Source: Aquabacterium commune | Lineage (GTDB): Bacteria; Pseudomonadota; Gammaproteobacteria; Burkholderiales; Burkholderiaceae_C | DNA length: 64,000 nt | Direction: 5' to 3' | Assembly (NCBI RefSeq): GCF_004362855.1 | Contig: NZ_SNXW01000009.1 | Span: 85,655 to 149,654, forward strand | Shown: positions 16,994 through 26,364 of the stretch, piece by piece | Layout of the letters: each line of letters starts with the position of its first letter | Position numbering within the stretch: the first letter of the stretch is position 1 | Position numbers and translations under genes: made by a program | The notes under the pieces: generated by a model | What the model was told of the DNA's origin: nothing | What the model saw: the letters and a program-made list of their open reading frames with translations, nothing else | Databases searched by the model: none

Positions 16994-18259
16994 ATGGCGC
17001 GTCGCAATCAGGGTGTCGATCAGGGTGTCAGGCTGGGGATGTTGGCAGGTGCCGCCTTGGCGCTGGCCGTGCTGGCAGGCTGCGGCAAGGGGGGCGATGC
17101 CACCGCGCAAGCGCCCGCGGGCGCCAAGCCGGCCATGCCACCGGCGCAGGTGGGCGTGGTCACGGTCAAGTTGCAGTCCGTGCCCGTGATGAACGAGCTG
17201 CCCGGCCGCCTGGAAGCCTTCCGCACCGCGCAGGTCCGTGCCCGCGTGGCCGGCATCCTGCAGCGCCGTCTGTTCACCGAAGGCGCCGACGTGAAGGCGG
17301 GCCAGGCCCTCTTCCAGATCGACCCGGCCACCTACCAGGCGGCGCTGGACAGCGCCCTGGCCACACAGGCGCGCGCCGAGGCCAACCAGGCCCAGGCCCA
17401 ATCCCTGGTCAAGCGCTACGAACCGCTGCAAGCCGCCAAGGCCATCAGCCCGCAGGAGTTCCTCAATGCCCAGGTCGCAGAGCGTCAGGCCAATGCCGAC
17501 GTGCAGTCCGCCAAGGCCGCCGTGCAGACGGCGCGCATCAACCTCGGCTACGCCAGCGTGAGCTCGCCGATTGCAGGCCGCATCGGGCGTGCGCTGGTCA
17601 CCGAAGGCGCGCTGGTGGGGCAGGGCGAGGTGACGCAGCTGGCCGTGGTGCAGCAGGTCAACCCGCTGTACGTCAACTTCACGCAGCCGGCCAACGAGGT
17701 GATGAAGCTGCGCCAGGCGCTCAACAGCGGTGCGCTGAAGAAGGCCGGCGAGCAGGTCGCCAGCATCCGTGTCGTGATGGACGATGGCCGCGAGTACCCA
17801 CTGGCGGGCAAGCTGCTGTTTTCCGACCTGACGGTGGACACCACCTCGGGCCAGGTCTCGCTGCGCGCCGAGCTGCCCAATCCGCAAGGCCTTTTGCTGC
17901 CGGGCATGTACGTGCGCGTGCGCCTGGAGCAGGCCCAGGTGGACGGCGGTTTCCTGCTGCCCCAGCAGGCCGTGACCCGCACCGCGCAGGCCGACACCGT
18001 CATGGTGGTGGCAGCCGATGGCATGGTCTCGCCGCGCCCGGTGAAGATCGGGGGTGCGCGCGGCAACCAATGGGTTGTGTTGGGCGGCTTGAAGGACGGC
18101 GAGCAGGTGATGGTCGATGGCTTCCAGAAGATGATGAACCCCAAGGTGCCGGTGAAGGCCGTGCCGTGGCAGGCGCCTGCGCAGAACGCGTCGATGGTCG
18201 CTCCGGCGGCATCTGCCGCCTCTGCTGCGTTGGCACCGTCCGCCGCGGCTTCGCGCTGA
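16994..18259 (+). CDS. RND efflux periplasmic adaptor (AcrA/MexA family)
   Basis: 421 residues from the ATG at 16994, preceded by GAGGTG. The N-terminus has a lipobox (VLAGC before GKGGDA), so it is inner-membrane-anchored by lipid. Family features follow in order: start of the beta-barrel/lipoyl region (VPVMNELPGRLEAFRTAQVRARV), coiled-coil hairpin (about 100-165, Ala/Gln-rich), lipoyl return (VSSPIAGRIGRALVTEGALVG) and the membrane-proximal domain (PQQAVTR...GEQVMVDGFQKM). It bridges the inner-membrane pump encoded 21 nt downstream and the outer-membrane channel after that. Confidence 0.93.
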   Translation: MARRNQGVDQGVRLGMLAGAALALAVLAGCGKGGDATAQAPAGAKPAMPPAQVGVVTVKLQSVPVMNELPGRLEAFRTAQVRARVAGILQRRLFTEGADVKAGQALFQIDPATYQAALDSALATQARAEANQAQAQSLVKRYEPLQAAKAISPQEFLNAQVAERQANADVQSAKAAVQTARINLGYASVSSPIAGRIGRALVTEGALVGQGEVTQLAVVQQVNPLYVNFTQPANEVMKLRQALNSGALKKAGEQVASIRVVMDDGREYPLAGKLLFSDLTVDTTSGQVSLRAELPNPQGLLLPGMYVRVRLEQAQVDGGFLLPQQAVTRTAQADTVMVVAADGMVSPRPVKIGGARGNQWVVLGGLKDGEQVMVDGFQKMMNPKVPVKAVPWQAPAQNASMVAPAASAASAALAPSAAASR

Positions 18260-18280
18260 TGTCCCGCTGAAGGAGCCCGC

Positions 18281-21200
18281 ATGTCACGTTTCTTCATCGA
18301 GCGGCCCATCTTCGCGTGGGTGATCGCGCTGTTCATCCTGGTGTTTGGCGGCGTCGCCATCACCAAGCTGCCGATCGCGCAATACCCGACCGTGGCACCG
18401 CCCTCGGTCGTCATCAGTGCGACCTACCCCGGTGCGTCGGCCAAGACGCTGGACGAGAGCGTCGTCAGCGTGATCGAGCAGGAGCTCAATGGTTCGCCCG
18501 GCATGGCCTACATGGAGTCGGTCAGCCAAGCCAACGGCACGGGCAGCATCACCGTGACCTTCGAGTCCGGCACCAACATCGACCTGGCCCAGGTGGACGT
18601 GCAGAACCGCCTGGCCCGTGCCACGCCGCGCTTGCCCTCGGCCGTGACGCAGCAGGGCGTGAAGGTGGACAAATCGCGCAGCAACACGCTGATGTTCGTG
18701 ATGCTGTCGTCCACCAACCCGGCCTTTGACCCTGTGGCCCTGGGCGATTACGCCTCGCGCAACGTGCTGCCCGAGTTGCAGCGCGTGGCCGGCATTGGCC
18801 AGGTCACGCTGTTCGGCACCGAGCGCGCCATGCGCATCTGGGTGGACCCGGCCAAGCTGCTGGCCTACGGCCTGAGCCTGAGCGACGTCAATGCCGCCAT
18901 CCGCGCACAGAACGCCCTGGTGCCGGCCGGCGCCCTGGGTGACCGCCCCAACCTCATCGACCAGACCTTGTCGGCCACCGTGGTGGTCAAGGGCCAACTG
19001 GAGAACACCGAGCAGTTCGGCAACGTGGTGCTGCGCGCCAAGGCCGATGGCTCGACCGTGCGCCTCAAAGATGTGGCCCGGCTTGAGTTAGGCGCCCAGA
19101 CCTACGGCACCTATGCGCGCCTGAACGGCAAACCGGCACTGGGCATGAGCGTGCAGCTCTCGCCCACCGGCAATGCGCTGGAGGCGGCCAAGCTGGTCAA
19201 GGCCCGCATGGAGCAGCTCAAGAAGTACTTCCCGCAGGGCGTGGATTACTCCTTCCCCTACGACACCTCGGGCTTCATCGAGATCTCCATCAGCCAGGTG
19301 GTCGAGACCCTGGTCGAGGCCGTGGTGCTGGTGTTCCTGGTGATGTACCTGTTCCTGCAGAACATCCGCTACACCCTGATCCCGACGCTGGTGGTGCCCG
19401 TGGCCCTGCTGGGCACCTTCGGCGTGATGCTGGTGGCGGGTTTTTCCATCAACGTGCTGACGATGTTCGGCATGGTGCTGGCCATTGGCATCCTGGTGGA
19501 CGATGCCATCGTGGTGGTGGAGAACGTCGAGCGCCTGATGGTCCAGGAAGGGCTGTCGCCCCGCGAGGCCACGCGCAAGGCCATGGGCCAGATCAGTGGC
19601 GCCATCATCGGCATCACGGTGGTGCTGGTGTCGGTGTTCATCCCGATGGCCTTCTTCGCGGGCTCGGTGGGCAACATCTACCGGCAGTTCTCGCTGGCCA
19701 TGGTGGCCTCGATGCTGTTCTCGGCCTTCCTGGCCTTGTCGCTGACGCCGGCCTTGTGCGCCACGCTGCTCAAGCCCGTGCCGCACGGCCACCACGAGAA
19801 GCGCGGCTTTTTCGGCTGGTTCAACCGCTTCTTCACCTCGACCACGCACGGCTACGAGGGCATCGCGGCCAAGCTGGTGCGCCGCGGCGGCCGCGTGTTC
19901 ATCGTCTATGCGCTGATCGTCGCCACCGTGGGCTGGCTGTACGTGCGCATGCCATCGGCCTTCCTGCCCAACGAAGACCAGGGCAACCTGATCGTCAACA
20001 TGCAGCTGCCGCCGGGTGCGACGGCACCGCGCACGGAAGCCGTGGTCAGCCAGGTGGAGCAGTACTTCCTCAAGCAGCCCGAGGTGAAGTCCATCATCGG
20101 GGTGGTGGGCTTCAGCTTCTCGGGTTCGGGTCAGAACGCGGCGCTGGGCTTCGTCACCCTCAAGGATTTCGACGAGCGCCAGGGCGAGGCGCACTCGGCA
20201 CAGGCCGTCGCCAAGCGTGCGTTCGGTGCGCTGAGTGGCGTGCGCGATGCCTTCATCTTCCCGCTGAACCCGCCGCCCATCCGCGAGCTGGGCAATGCCA
20301 CGGGCTTTTCGCTGCGCCTGCAGGACCGCGCCGGCCTTGGCCACGACGCCCTGCTGGCGGCACGCAACCAGTTGCTGGGCATGGCCCGCGAGAGCAAGGT
20401 CGTCACGGGCCTGCGCCCGGATGGCCTGGAAGATGCGCCTCAGCTGCAACTCGACATCGACCGTGAGAAGGCCTACGCCCTCGGTGTGAGCTTCGATGTG
20501 CTGAGCGCAACGCTGTCCACGGCCTTGGGTTCCAGCTACATCAACGACTTCCCCAACCGCTCGCGCCTGCAGCGCGTGGTGGTGCAGGCCGATGCCCCGG
20601 CGCGCATGCAGCCCGAGCAGATCCTGCAGCTCAACGTGACCAACACGCAGGGCCAGAGCGTGCCGCTGTCGGCCTTCGTGACGACGCGCTGGGTGACCGG
20701 CCAGATGCAGGCGGTGCGCTACAACGGCTACCCGGCGATGCGCATTGCCGGTGACGCGGGCGCAGGCTTCAGCACGGGCCAGGCGATTGCCGAAATGGAA
20801 GCCCTGGCCGCCAAGTTGCCGCAAGGCATCGGCATCGAGTGGACGGGGCTGTCGCGCGAAGAGCAGCTCTCGGGCTCGCAGGCCACGACGCTGCTGGTGT
20901 TCTCGCTGCTGGCCGTGTTCCTGTGCCTGGCCGCGCTGTACGAGAGTTGGTCGATCCCCGCTGCGGTGATGCTGGTGGTGCCGCTGGGCGTGCTGGGCTC
21001 GCTGCTTGGCGCGAACCTGCGCGACCTGCCCAACGACGTCTTCTTCAAGGTGGGCCTGATCACCATCATCGGCCTGTCGGCGAAGAACGCGATCCTGATC
21101 ATCGAGTTCGCCCGCGAGCTGCAGGACAAGGGCATGGGCCTGCTGGAGGCCACGCTGCAGGCCTGCCACCTGCGCTTCCGCCCGATCATCATGACCTCGG

Positions 21201-21433
21201 TGGCCTTCATCCTGGGCGTGCTGCCCCTGGTGATTTCCACCGGCGCCGGCTCGGCCAGCCAGCGCGCCATCGGTACCGGCGTGATGAGCGGCATGATCGC
21301 GGCCACCGTGCTGGCGGTGTTCTTCGTGCCGGTGTTCTTCGTGGTGATCCGCCGCTGGTTTCCGGCCAAGCCCGCCGCAGAAGCCACGACACTGGCCGCA
21401 GACACGGCACACGCCCATGAAGGCAAGGAGTGA
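18281..21433 (+). CDS. RND multidrug efflux transporter, HAE1 family (AcrB/MexB-like)
   Basis: 1050 residues, the usual length for hydrophobe/amphiphile efflux pumps. The N-terminus MSRFFIERPIFAWVIALF is the classic TM1 signature. The proton-relay Asp pair is in GILVDDAIVVVENVERLM and the partner Lys in GLSAKNAILIIEF. The two large periplasmic loops and duplicated six-helix halves are in normal order. It exports hydrophobic drugs, detergents or dyes using the proton motive force. The gene sits between its adaptor and outer-membrane factor; the stop is 4 nt from the next start. Substrate range cannot be read from sequence. Confidence 0.96.
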   Translation: MSRFFIERPIFAWVIALFILVFGGVAITKLPIAQYPTVAPPSVVISATYPGASAKTLDESVVSVIEQELNGSPGMAYMESVSQANGTGSITVTFESGTNIDLAQVDVQNRLARATPRLPSAVTQQGVKVDKSRSNTLMFVMLSSTNPAFDPVALGDYASRNVLPELQRVAGIGQVTLFGTERAMRIWVDPAKLLAYGLSLSDVNAAIRAQNALVPAGALGDRPNLIDQTLSATVVVKGQLENTEQFGNVVLRAKADGSTVRLKDVARLELGAQTYGTYARLNGKPALGMSVQLSPTGNALEAAKLVKARMEQLKKYFPQGVDYSFPYDTSGFIEISISQVVETLVEAVVLVFLVMYLFLQNIRYTLIPTLVVPVALLGTFGVMLVAGFSINVLTMFGMVLAIGILVDDAIVVVENVERLMVQEGLSPREATRKAMGQISGAIIGITVVLVSVFIPMAFFAGSVGNIYRQFSLAMVASMLFSAFLALSLTPALCATLLKPVPHGHHEKRGFFGWFNRFFTSTTHGYEGIAAKLVRRGGRVFIVYALIVATVGWLYVRMPSAFLPNEDQGNLIVNMQLPPGATAPRTEAVVSQVEQYFLKQPEVKSIIGVVGFSFSGSGQNAALGFVTLKDFDERQGEAHSAQAVAKRAFGALSGVRDAFIFPLNPPPIRELGNATGFSLRLQDRAGLGHDALLAARNQLLGMARESKVVTGLRPDGLEDAPQLQLDIDREKAYALGVSFDVLSATLSTALGSSYINDFPNRSRLQRVVVQADAPARMQPEQILQLNVTNTQGQSVPLSAFVTTRWVTGQMQAVRYNGYPAMRIAGDAGAGFSTGQAIAEMEALAAKLPQGIGIEWTGLSREEQLSGSQATTLLVFSLLAVFLCLAALYESWSIPAAVMLVVPLGVLGSLLGANLRDLPNDVFFKVGLITIIGLSAKNAILIIEFARELQDKGMGLLEATLQACHLRFRPIIMTSVAFILGVLPLVISTGAGSASQRAIGTGVMSGMIAATVLAVFFVPVFFVVIRRWFPAKPAAEATTLAADTAHAHEGKE

Positions 21434-21437
21434 GGCC

Positions 21438-22952
21438 ATGGCCGCAACGATGCAATCCCCGCGCCCGATGCTGCGCCCCGCGATGACCGTGGTGACGCTG
21501 GCCAGCCTGCTCACGCTGCAGGCCTGCTCGCTGACCCCGACCTACCAGCGCCCTGAGCTGGCCGTGCCTCAGGCGCTGGCCGGTGCCGATGCGGCTTCTG
21601 CCACCGCTGCGTCGGCTGCTGGGTCGGCTGTTTCGGCGGCTGTTGCATCGGCGTCCCCGCCTGCCGTGGCCGAGCTGCCCTGGCGCACCTACTTCCCCGA
21701 CGCCCGCCTGCAATCGCTGGTGTGCGAGGCCCTGGCCCACAACCGCGATTTGCGCGTGGCCATCCTCAACATCGAGCAGCTGCGCGCGGCCTACCAGATC
21801 CAGCGCGCCGACCTGTTCCCCACGGTCAACGCCAGCCTGAGCGGCACCCGCCAGCCGTCCACCGTGTCGCCCTACCGGCTGGGCACCACGGCCACCGGTG
21901 GCCTGGCCATCCCCGCTTTTGAGCTGGACATCTTCGGCCGCGTGCAGGCCCTGAGCGATGCCGCCGCCGCACAGGTGCTGGCCTCGGAAGAGGCGCGCCG
22001 CTCGGTGCACATCAGCCTGGTGGCGTCGGTGGCCACGACCTACTACACGCTGTGGGCCGACCGCTGGCAGCTGGCCCTGGCCGAGCAGACCCTGGCCACG
22101 CGCCTGGATTCGTTCAAACTGCAGCAGCTGAAGTTCGACAACGGCGTGCTCAATGAGCTGGATTTGCGCTCGGCGCAGTCCACCGTGGAAGCCGCCCGCG
22201 TGGCCCGCGCTCAGGCCCAGCGCGCCGTCGCCCAGGACGTGCAGGCCTTGGCCCTGCTGGTGGGCAAGCCGGTGCCCGCCGAGTGGTTGCCGCCGCAGGC
22301 CAACCTGGCCCTGAAAGACCCCGCACAGTTCGTGCAGGCCAGCCTGTGGCCTGGCTTGAGCGAGTTGCCCGTGGGCCTGTCGTCGGACGTGCTCTTGCAG
22401 CGCCCCGACGTGGCCCAGGCCGAGCAAACGCTGATCGCGGCCAACGCCAACATCGGTGCCGCGCGCGCCGCCCGCTTCCCGCGCATCGCCTTGACGGGCA
22501 GCGCCGGTGTGGCCAGCAACTCGCTGTCGGGCCTGTTCGACGATGGCCGCTTCGCCTGGAGCTTCGGTGGCAGCTTGCTGGCGCCGATCTTCGACGCCGG
22601 GCGCACCGCCGCGGGCGTGGACAGCGCCTTCGTCAAGCGCGACATCGCCATCGCCCAGTACGACAAGGCCGTGCAGTCCGCCTTCCGCGAGGTGGCCGAT
22701 GCCCTGGTGGCGCGGCGCACCCATGCCGACCAGGCCGAAGCCCAGCTGGCACAGGCCCGGGCCGAAGCTGCGCGCTTGAAGCTGTCCACCCTGCGCTACG
22801 ACAACGGCGTGGCCAGCCAGCTCGACCTGCTGGACGCCCAGCGCGCGCTGTTTGCAGCCCAGCAGGCGCACATCACCGCGCAGCTGGCGCGGCAGTTGGC
22901 GCACATCGGTGTGTACAAGGCCCTGGGGGGCGGTTGGGTCGATCCGAGATAA
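21438..22952 (+). CDS. RND efflux outer-membrane channel lipoprotein (OprM/TolC superfamily)
   Basis: 504 residues. The ATG at 21438 is chosen because AAGGAG lies 7 nt upstream; an earlier ATG at 21417 overlaps the pump gene. Signal peptide with lipobox LLTLQAC followed by [11 protein letters not shown], typical NodT-family start. Two homologous outer-membrane-factor repeats are visible, with helical-barrel motifs [50 protein letters not shown] and [14 protein letters not shown]. It forms the trimeric exit duct for the pump and completes the operon. Confidence 0.94.
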   Translation: MAATMQSPRPMLRPAMTVVTLASLLTLQACSLTPTYQRPELAVPQALAGADAASATAASAAGSAVSAAVASASPPAVAELPWRTYFPDARLQSLVCEALAHNRDLRVAILNIEQLRAAYQIQRADLFPTVNASLSGTRQPSTVSPYRLGTTATGGLAIPAFELDIFGRVQALSDAAAAQVLASEEARRSVHISLVASVATTYYTLWADRWQLALAEQTLATRLDSFKLQQLKFDNGVLNELDLRSAQSTVEAARVARAQAQRAVAQDVQALALLVGKPVPAEWLPPQANLALKDPAQFVQASLWPGLSELPVGLSSDVLLQRPDVAQAEQTLIAANANIGAARAARFPRIALTGSAGVASNSLSGLFDDGRFAWSFGGSLLAPIFDAGRTAAGVDSAFVKRDIAIAQYDKAVQSAFREVADALVARRTHADQAEAQLAQARAEAARLKLSTLRYDNGVASQLDLLDAQRALFAAQQAHITAQLARQLAHIGVYKALGGGWVDPR

Positions 22953-22989
22953 TCTCGTTGTGAGCACGAACACCTGCACGAGCCTGCGC

Positions 22990-23892
22990 ATGACCCCCAC
23001 GAGTCCTTTGACCCTGCGCGACCGCTGGGCCCTCTACCTCGACCTCATCCGCTGGAGCCGGCCGCAAGGCTGGCTGCTGCTGTTGTGGCCCACGCTGGCG
23101 GCTTTGTGGCTGGCGTCGGACGGCATCCCCAGCGTGCACATGCTGGCGGTGTTCACGCTGGGCACCATCCTCATGCGCAGCGCGGGTTGTGCCGTCAACG
23201 ACGTGGCCGACCGCGACTTCGACCGCCACGTGCAGCGCACCGCGCAACGCCCGATCACCAGCGGGCGCCTGTCGGTGAAAGAGGCCCTGGCCGTGGGCGG
23301 CGTGCTCACGCTGGCGTCGTTCGCGCTGGTGCTGACCACCAATGTGCGGACCATCGCGTGGTCGGTGGGTGCCCTGGCCGTGACCATCCTCTACCCCTTC
23401 ACCAAGCGTTTCTTCGCGATGCCGCAGGCGGTGCTGGGCGTGGCCTTCAGCTTCGGCATCCCGATGGCTTTTGCCGCCGTGCAGGACCAGGTGCCGCCGG
23501 TGGCGTGGTGGCTGGTGGCGGGCAACCTGGCCTGGGTGCTGGCTTACGACACCGAGTACGCCATGGTGGACCGCAACGACGACCTCAAGATCGGCATGCG
23601 CACCTCGGCCATCACCTTGGGCCGCTTCGACGTGGCCGGTGTGATGGGCTTTTACGCCCTGTGCCTGGCCTGTTGGTGGCAGGCAGGGCAGTTGCTGCAC
23701 CTGGGCTGGCCCTGGTCGCTTGCGCTGGGGGTGGCCGCGGCACAGGCTGTGTGGCACGGCTGGCTCATCAGGGGCCGTGAGCGTGAGCGGTGCTTCCAGG
23801 CCTTCCGCCTCAACCATTGGCTGGGGCTGACGGTGTGGCTGGGCGCGGTGCTTGATCGGGCCTTGGCGGCGCTGCCGCCTGTTGGCGCCTGA
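22990..23892 (+). CDS. ubiA: 4-hydroxybenzoate octaprenyltransferase
   Basis: 300 residues from the ATG at 22990; an in-frame GTG at 22960 would add ten. UbiA prenylates 4-hydroxybenzoate, the first membrane-bound step of ubiquinone synthesis. Both Asp-rich motifs are present: [15 protein letters not shown] and [17 protein letters not shown]. The protein is mostly transmembrane helices ([27 protein letters not shown]). It starts 37 nt after the efflux operon on the same strand but is functionally unrelated; a GATAAT hexamer at 22949-22954 could be its own -10. Confidence 0.95.
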   Translation: MTPTSPLTLRDRWALYLDLIRWSRPQGWLLLLWPTLAALWLASDGIPSVHMLAVFTLGTILMRSAGCAVNDVADRDFDRHVQRTAQRPITSGRLSVKEALAVGGVLTLASFALVLTTNVRTIAWSVGALAVTILYPFTKRFFAMPQAVLGVAFSFGIPMAFAAVQDQVPPVAWWLVAGNLAWVLAYDTEYAMVDRNDDLKIGMRTSAITLGRFDVAGVMGFYALCLACWWQAGQLLHLGWPWSLALGVAAAQAVWHGWLIRGRERERCFQAFRLNHWLGLTVWLGAVLDRALAALPPVGA

Positions 23893-23937
23893 GCTTGCTG
23901 GGGCTCCGTGATGGTGGGCCCCGTCTGGCGACGGCGC

Positions 23938-25413
23938 TCAGCGCATGCCGTCCAGCGCCGCGCTGACGCGGTGCAACACGCCTGACCAGTCGCCGGCCTG
24001 TGCCTGGCGGAAGATGCGGGCGCCGGGGTACCAGGGGCTGTCTTCGCGCTCCGTGAGCCAGCGCCAGTCGGCGGTGTGCGCGGCGAGCAGCCACAGCGGT
24101 TTGCCCATGCTGCCAGCCAGGTGGGCCACGCTGGTGCACACCGACACGACCAGGTCCATGTGGGCGCACAGCGCGGCGGTGTCGTCAAAGCTCTGGAGCT
24201 CGCTGCCGAAGTGCCGCAACTGCTGCTCTTGCTGCAAGTGGCCCGAGCGCATCGCGGCCTCGTCCCACGGGCGCACCTCTTGCTGAAGGCTGATCCATTC
24301 GATGCCAGGGTGCAGCGCGGGCAGCAGGGTGGTCAGCGGGATGCTGCGGTGGATGTCGTCGCTTTGCTGCGGGTTGCCGCTCCACACCACGCCCACGCGT
24401 GGCCGGTCGCGCGGCCCCAACCGTGTCTGCCAGTGGTTCAACCGAGCCGCATCGGGCTGGACGGCAAGCGGGGGCGGCAGCCCGGACGCATCGGTGCACA
24501 AGGCCAGCGGCAGGCTCATCAGGGGGCATTGCAGGTCGTGCGGCGGCAGGGGCTGGCCACGTGCCACGACCTCGGTGTTCGGCAGGGCGGCACTGATCAG
24601 GCCCTGCAGCGGTGCTTGCACTTCGAACACCACCTGCGCGCCCATCGCTTGCAGCAGCGGGACGAAGCGGCCGAACTGCAAGGTGTCGCCCAGCCCTTGC
24701 TCGCTGTGGACCAGCAGGCGCCGCCCCGCCAGGGGCATGCCGGTCGCCCAGCGCGGTGCCGCCGATGGCGCTTGCCAGCCTTGTGCGGCGAACAGGTCCA
24801 GGCGCGCTTCCGAGTGTTGCCAGCCGCTGTGCCACTGGCCCAGGCGCAGTTGCGTCATGCCGATGTTCCAGCGCGCCAGGTGCAGGTCGGGCTGCAGCGC
24901 GAGGGCGGCTTCGAAGGCCGCGATGGCTTCGTCCCAGCGGTGCAGCCGGCTCAGGGCATTGCCGCGGTTGCCGTGGCTTTGTGCGTTGTCGGGGCGCAAG
25001 GCCAGGGCCTGGTCGAACGCCGCCAGGGCATCGGCCGGGCGGTGCATGGCCAGCAAGGCCAGGCCGCGGTTGGCGTGGGCAAAGTCGGCCCGCGGTTGCA
25101 ACTCGGCCACCTTCTCGAAGTTCAGCAGGGCCAGCGCGGGTTCGCGCAAGGCCAGTTGCGCGGCGCCGCGGGCGTTGAGGGCGTCGGTGTGCCGAGGCGC
25201 GAGCTTGATCAAGCGCGTCAGCAGGGACACGGCCAGCGCGGCATCGCCCATCTGCAAGGCCAGCTGCCCAGCGGTGAGCAGCGCCGGCATGTGCTTGGGC
25301 TGGGCCGCCAGCGTTTGTGCGAAGGCCTGCGCGGCTTGGGTCCACGCTCGGCGGCTCAGGCAGTTCAAGCCAGCCTGGAAGAGGGCGTCGGCCGAACGGG
25401 CTCCGGTGGTCAT
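23938..25413 (-). CDS. TPR-repeat protein with glycosyltransferase-9/OGT-like C-terminal domain
   Basis: 491 residues. The N-terminal half (about 5-190) is a row of tetratricopeptide repeats (ALNARGAAQLALREPALALLNFEKV, HGNRGNALSRLHRWDEAIAAFEAAL). The C-terminal half (about 215-480) has GT-B-like elements: LLVHSEQGLGDTLQFGRFVPLL, RVGVVWSGNPQ, then LVVSVCTSVAHLAGSMGKPLWLLA, which matches the nucleotide-sugar end of heptosyltransferase/OGT-like proteins. Such TPR-GT proteins often modify surface polysaccharide or protein, but the donor and acceptor are unknown. No other glycan gene is nearby. It converges on ubiA and lies downstream of proC. Confidence 0.8.
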   Translation of the reverse strand: MTTGARSADALFQAGLNCLSRRAWTQAAQAFAQTLAAQPKHMPALLTAGQLALQMGDAALAVSLLTRLIKLAPRHTDALNARGAAQLALREPALALLNFEKVAELQPRADFAHANRGLALLAMHRPADALAAFDQALALRPDNAQSHGNRGNALSRLHRWDEAIAAFEAALALQPDLHLARWNIGMTQLRLGQWHSGWQHSEARLDLFAAQGWQAPSAAPRWATGMPLAGRRLLVHSEQGLGDTLQFGRFVPLLQAMGAQVVFEVQAPLQGLISAALPNTEVVARGQPLPPHDLQCPLMSLPLALCTDASGLPPPLAVQPDAARLNHWQTRLGPRDRPRVGVVWSGNPQQSDDIHRSIPLTTLLPALHPGIEWISLQQEVRPWDEAAMRSGHLQQEQQLRHFGSELQSFDDTAALCAHMDLVVSVCTSVAHLAGSMGKPLWLLAAHTADWRWLTEREDSPWYPGARIFRQAQAGDWSGVLHRVSAALDGMR

Positions 25414-25490
25414 GGCGGTGGGCGGTGGTGCTTCAGTGGTCAGAGGCGCGATCTTGCCTCGCCCGTGTGGCCGGCCCGTGAATGCCCCAG

Positions 25491-25516
25491 CTCAGCGCCC
25501 GAACTCAGCGCCCGAA
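25491..25516. repeat. 13-bp tandem duplication at the proC stop codon
   Basis: CTCAGCGCCCGAA occurs twice in direct succession, followed by a further CTC. The second copy contains the proC stop (TCA, 25505-25507), so the first copy repeats the end of the reading frame in the 3' untranslated region; a replication-slippage duplication. Confidence 0.8.
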
Positions 25517-26356
25517 CTCGTCGCCGAGCTCGCCGGCCCGCTGCTCGGCGGCGCGCATGGCCGCCACGAAGGTGGCTTTCACGCCGGCGTTCTCCAGGTG
25601 CGTGAGCGCCGCGTGGGTGGTGCCGCCCTTGGACGTCACGCGCTCGCGCAGCACGGTGGGGCTGTCGCTCGATTGCGCGGCCAGCGCCGTGGCACCGGCG
25701 AAGGTGGCCAGGGCCAGCTGGCGGCCTTCGCTTGCGCTCAGGCCCATGTCCTGCGCGGCCTGCACCATGGCTTCGATGTAGTAGAAGACATACGCCGGTC
25801 CCGAGCCCGACAGCGCGGTCACGGCGTCGAGGTCGGCCTCGCGGCTCAGCCACAGCAGCTGCCCGGTGGGCGCGACCATCTGCGCCACGGCCTCGCGCTC
25901 ATCGGCCGAAACCTCGGGGCGCGCGAACAGGCCGGTCATGCCCTGACCCACCAGGGCCGGGGTGTTGGGCATGGCGCGCACGACACGCTGCGTGCCCAGC
26001 CAGCGGGCGATGTCGTCGGTGCGCAGGCCGGCCATCACGCTGAAGTGCAGGGCGCCTTGCGTGAGGGCGGCGCAGGCGCTGGCGGCGTCCTTGAACTGCT
26101 GCGGCTTGACGGCCCACACCACGGTGCGGGCGCTTGACAAGGTGGCTTCGGGCGCGTCCGGGGCGGCGGCGGTGCGCACACCGAGCGTTTCGCTCAGGCG
26201 GCCGCGCTGCTCGGCGCTGGGGTCGATGACGAGGATGCTGGACGGTGCGCGCCCTTGGCGCAGCAGGCCGCCGATGATGGCCGTGGCCATGTTGCCGCCA
26301 CCGATGAAGGCGATGTCGGCATGGGTCAGGTCGGCCGGGGAGGTGGTGCTGTTCAT
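25505..26356 (-). CDS. proC: Pyrroline-5-carboxylate reductase
   Basis: 283 residues. ProC reduces 1-pyrroline-5-carboxylate to proline with NAD(P)H. The N-terminal dinucleotide motif is IAFIGGGNMATAIIGGLLRQG. The family signatures VVRAMPNTPALVGQGMTGL and, near the end, VTALSGSGPAYVFYYIEAM ... RERVTSKGGTTHAALTHLE are intact. The ATG at 26356 is preferred; another in-frame ATG at 26365 overlaps the kinase stop codon and would add three residues. It follows the hybrid kinase on the minus strand, probably cotranscribed without a functional link. Confidence 0.95.
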   Translation of the reverse strand: MNSTTSPADLTHADIAFIGGGNMATAIIGGLLRQGRAPSSILVIDPSAEQRGRLSETLGVRTAAAPDAPEATLSSARTVVWAVKPQQFKDAASACAALTQGALHFSVMAGLRTDDIARWLGTQRVVRAMPNTPALVGQGMTGLFARPEVSADEREAVAQMVAPTGQLLWLSREADLDAVTALSGSGPAYVFYYIEAMVQAAQDMGLSASEGRQLALATFAGATALAAQSSDSPTVLRERVTSKGGTTHAALTHLENAGVKATFVAAMRAAEQRAGELGDEFGR

Positions 26357-26364
26357 GGCCGGCA

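Noticed and set aside
19088..21514. 808-codon minus-strand frame opposite the RND pump gene
   Set aside because: Composition is His/Arg/Gly-rich low complexity, typical of a mirror frame of a GC-rich membrane-protein gene.
23900..23922. Terminator between ubiA and the TPR gene
   Set aside because: A 5-bp GGGGC/GCCCC stem with a 13-nt loop and no T-tract is too weak to call in this base composition.
24302..26137. 611-codon plus-strand frame opposite the TPR protein and proC
   Set aside because: Ser/Arg/Ala-rich noise crossing two real minus-strand genes.
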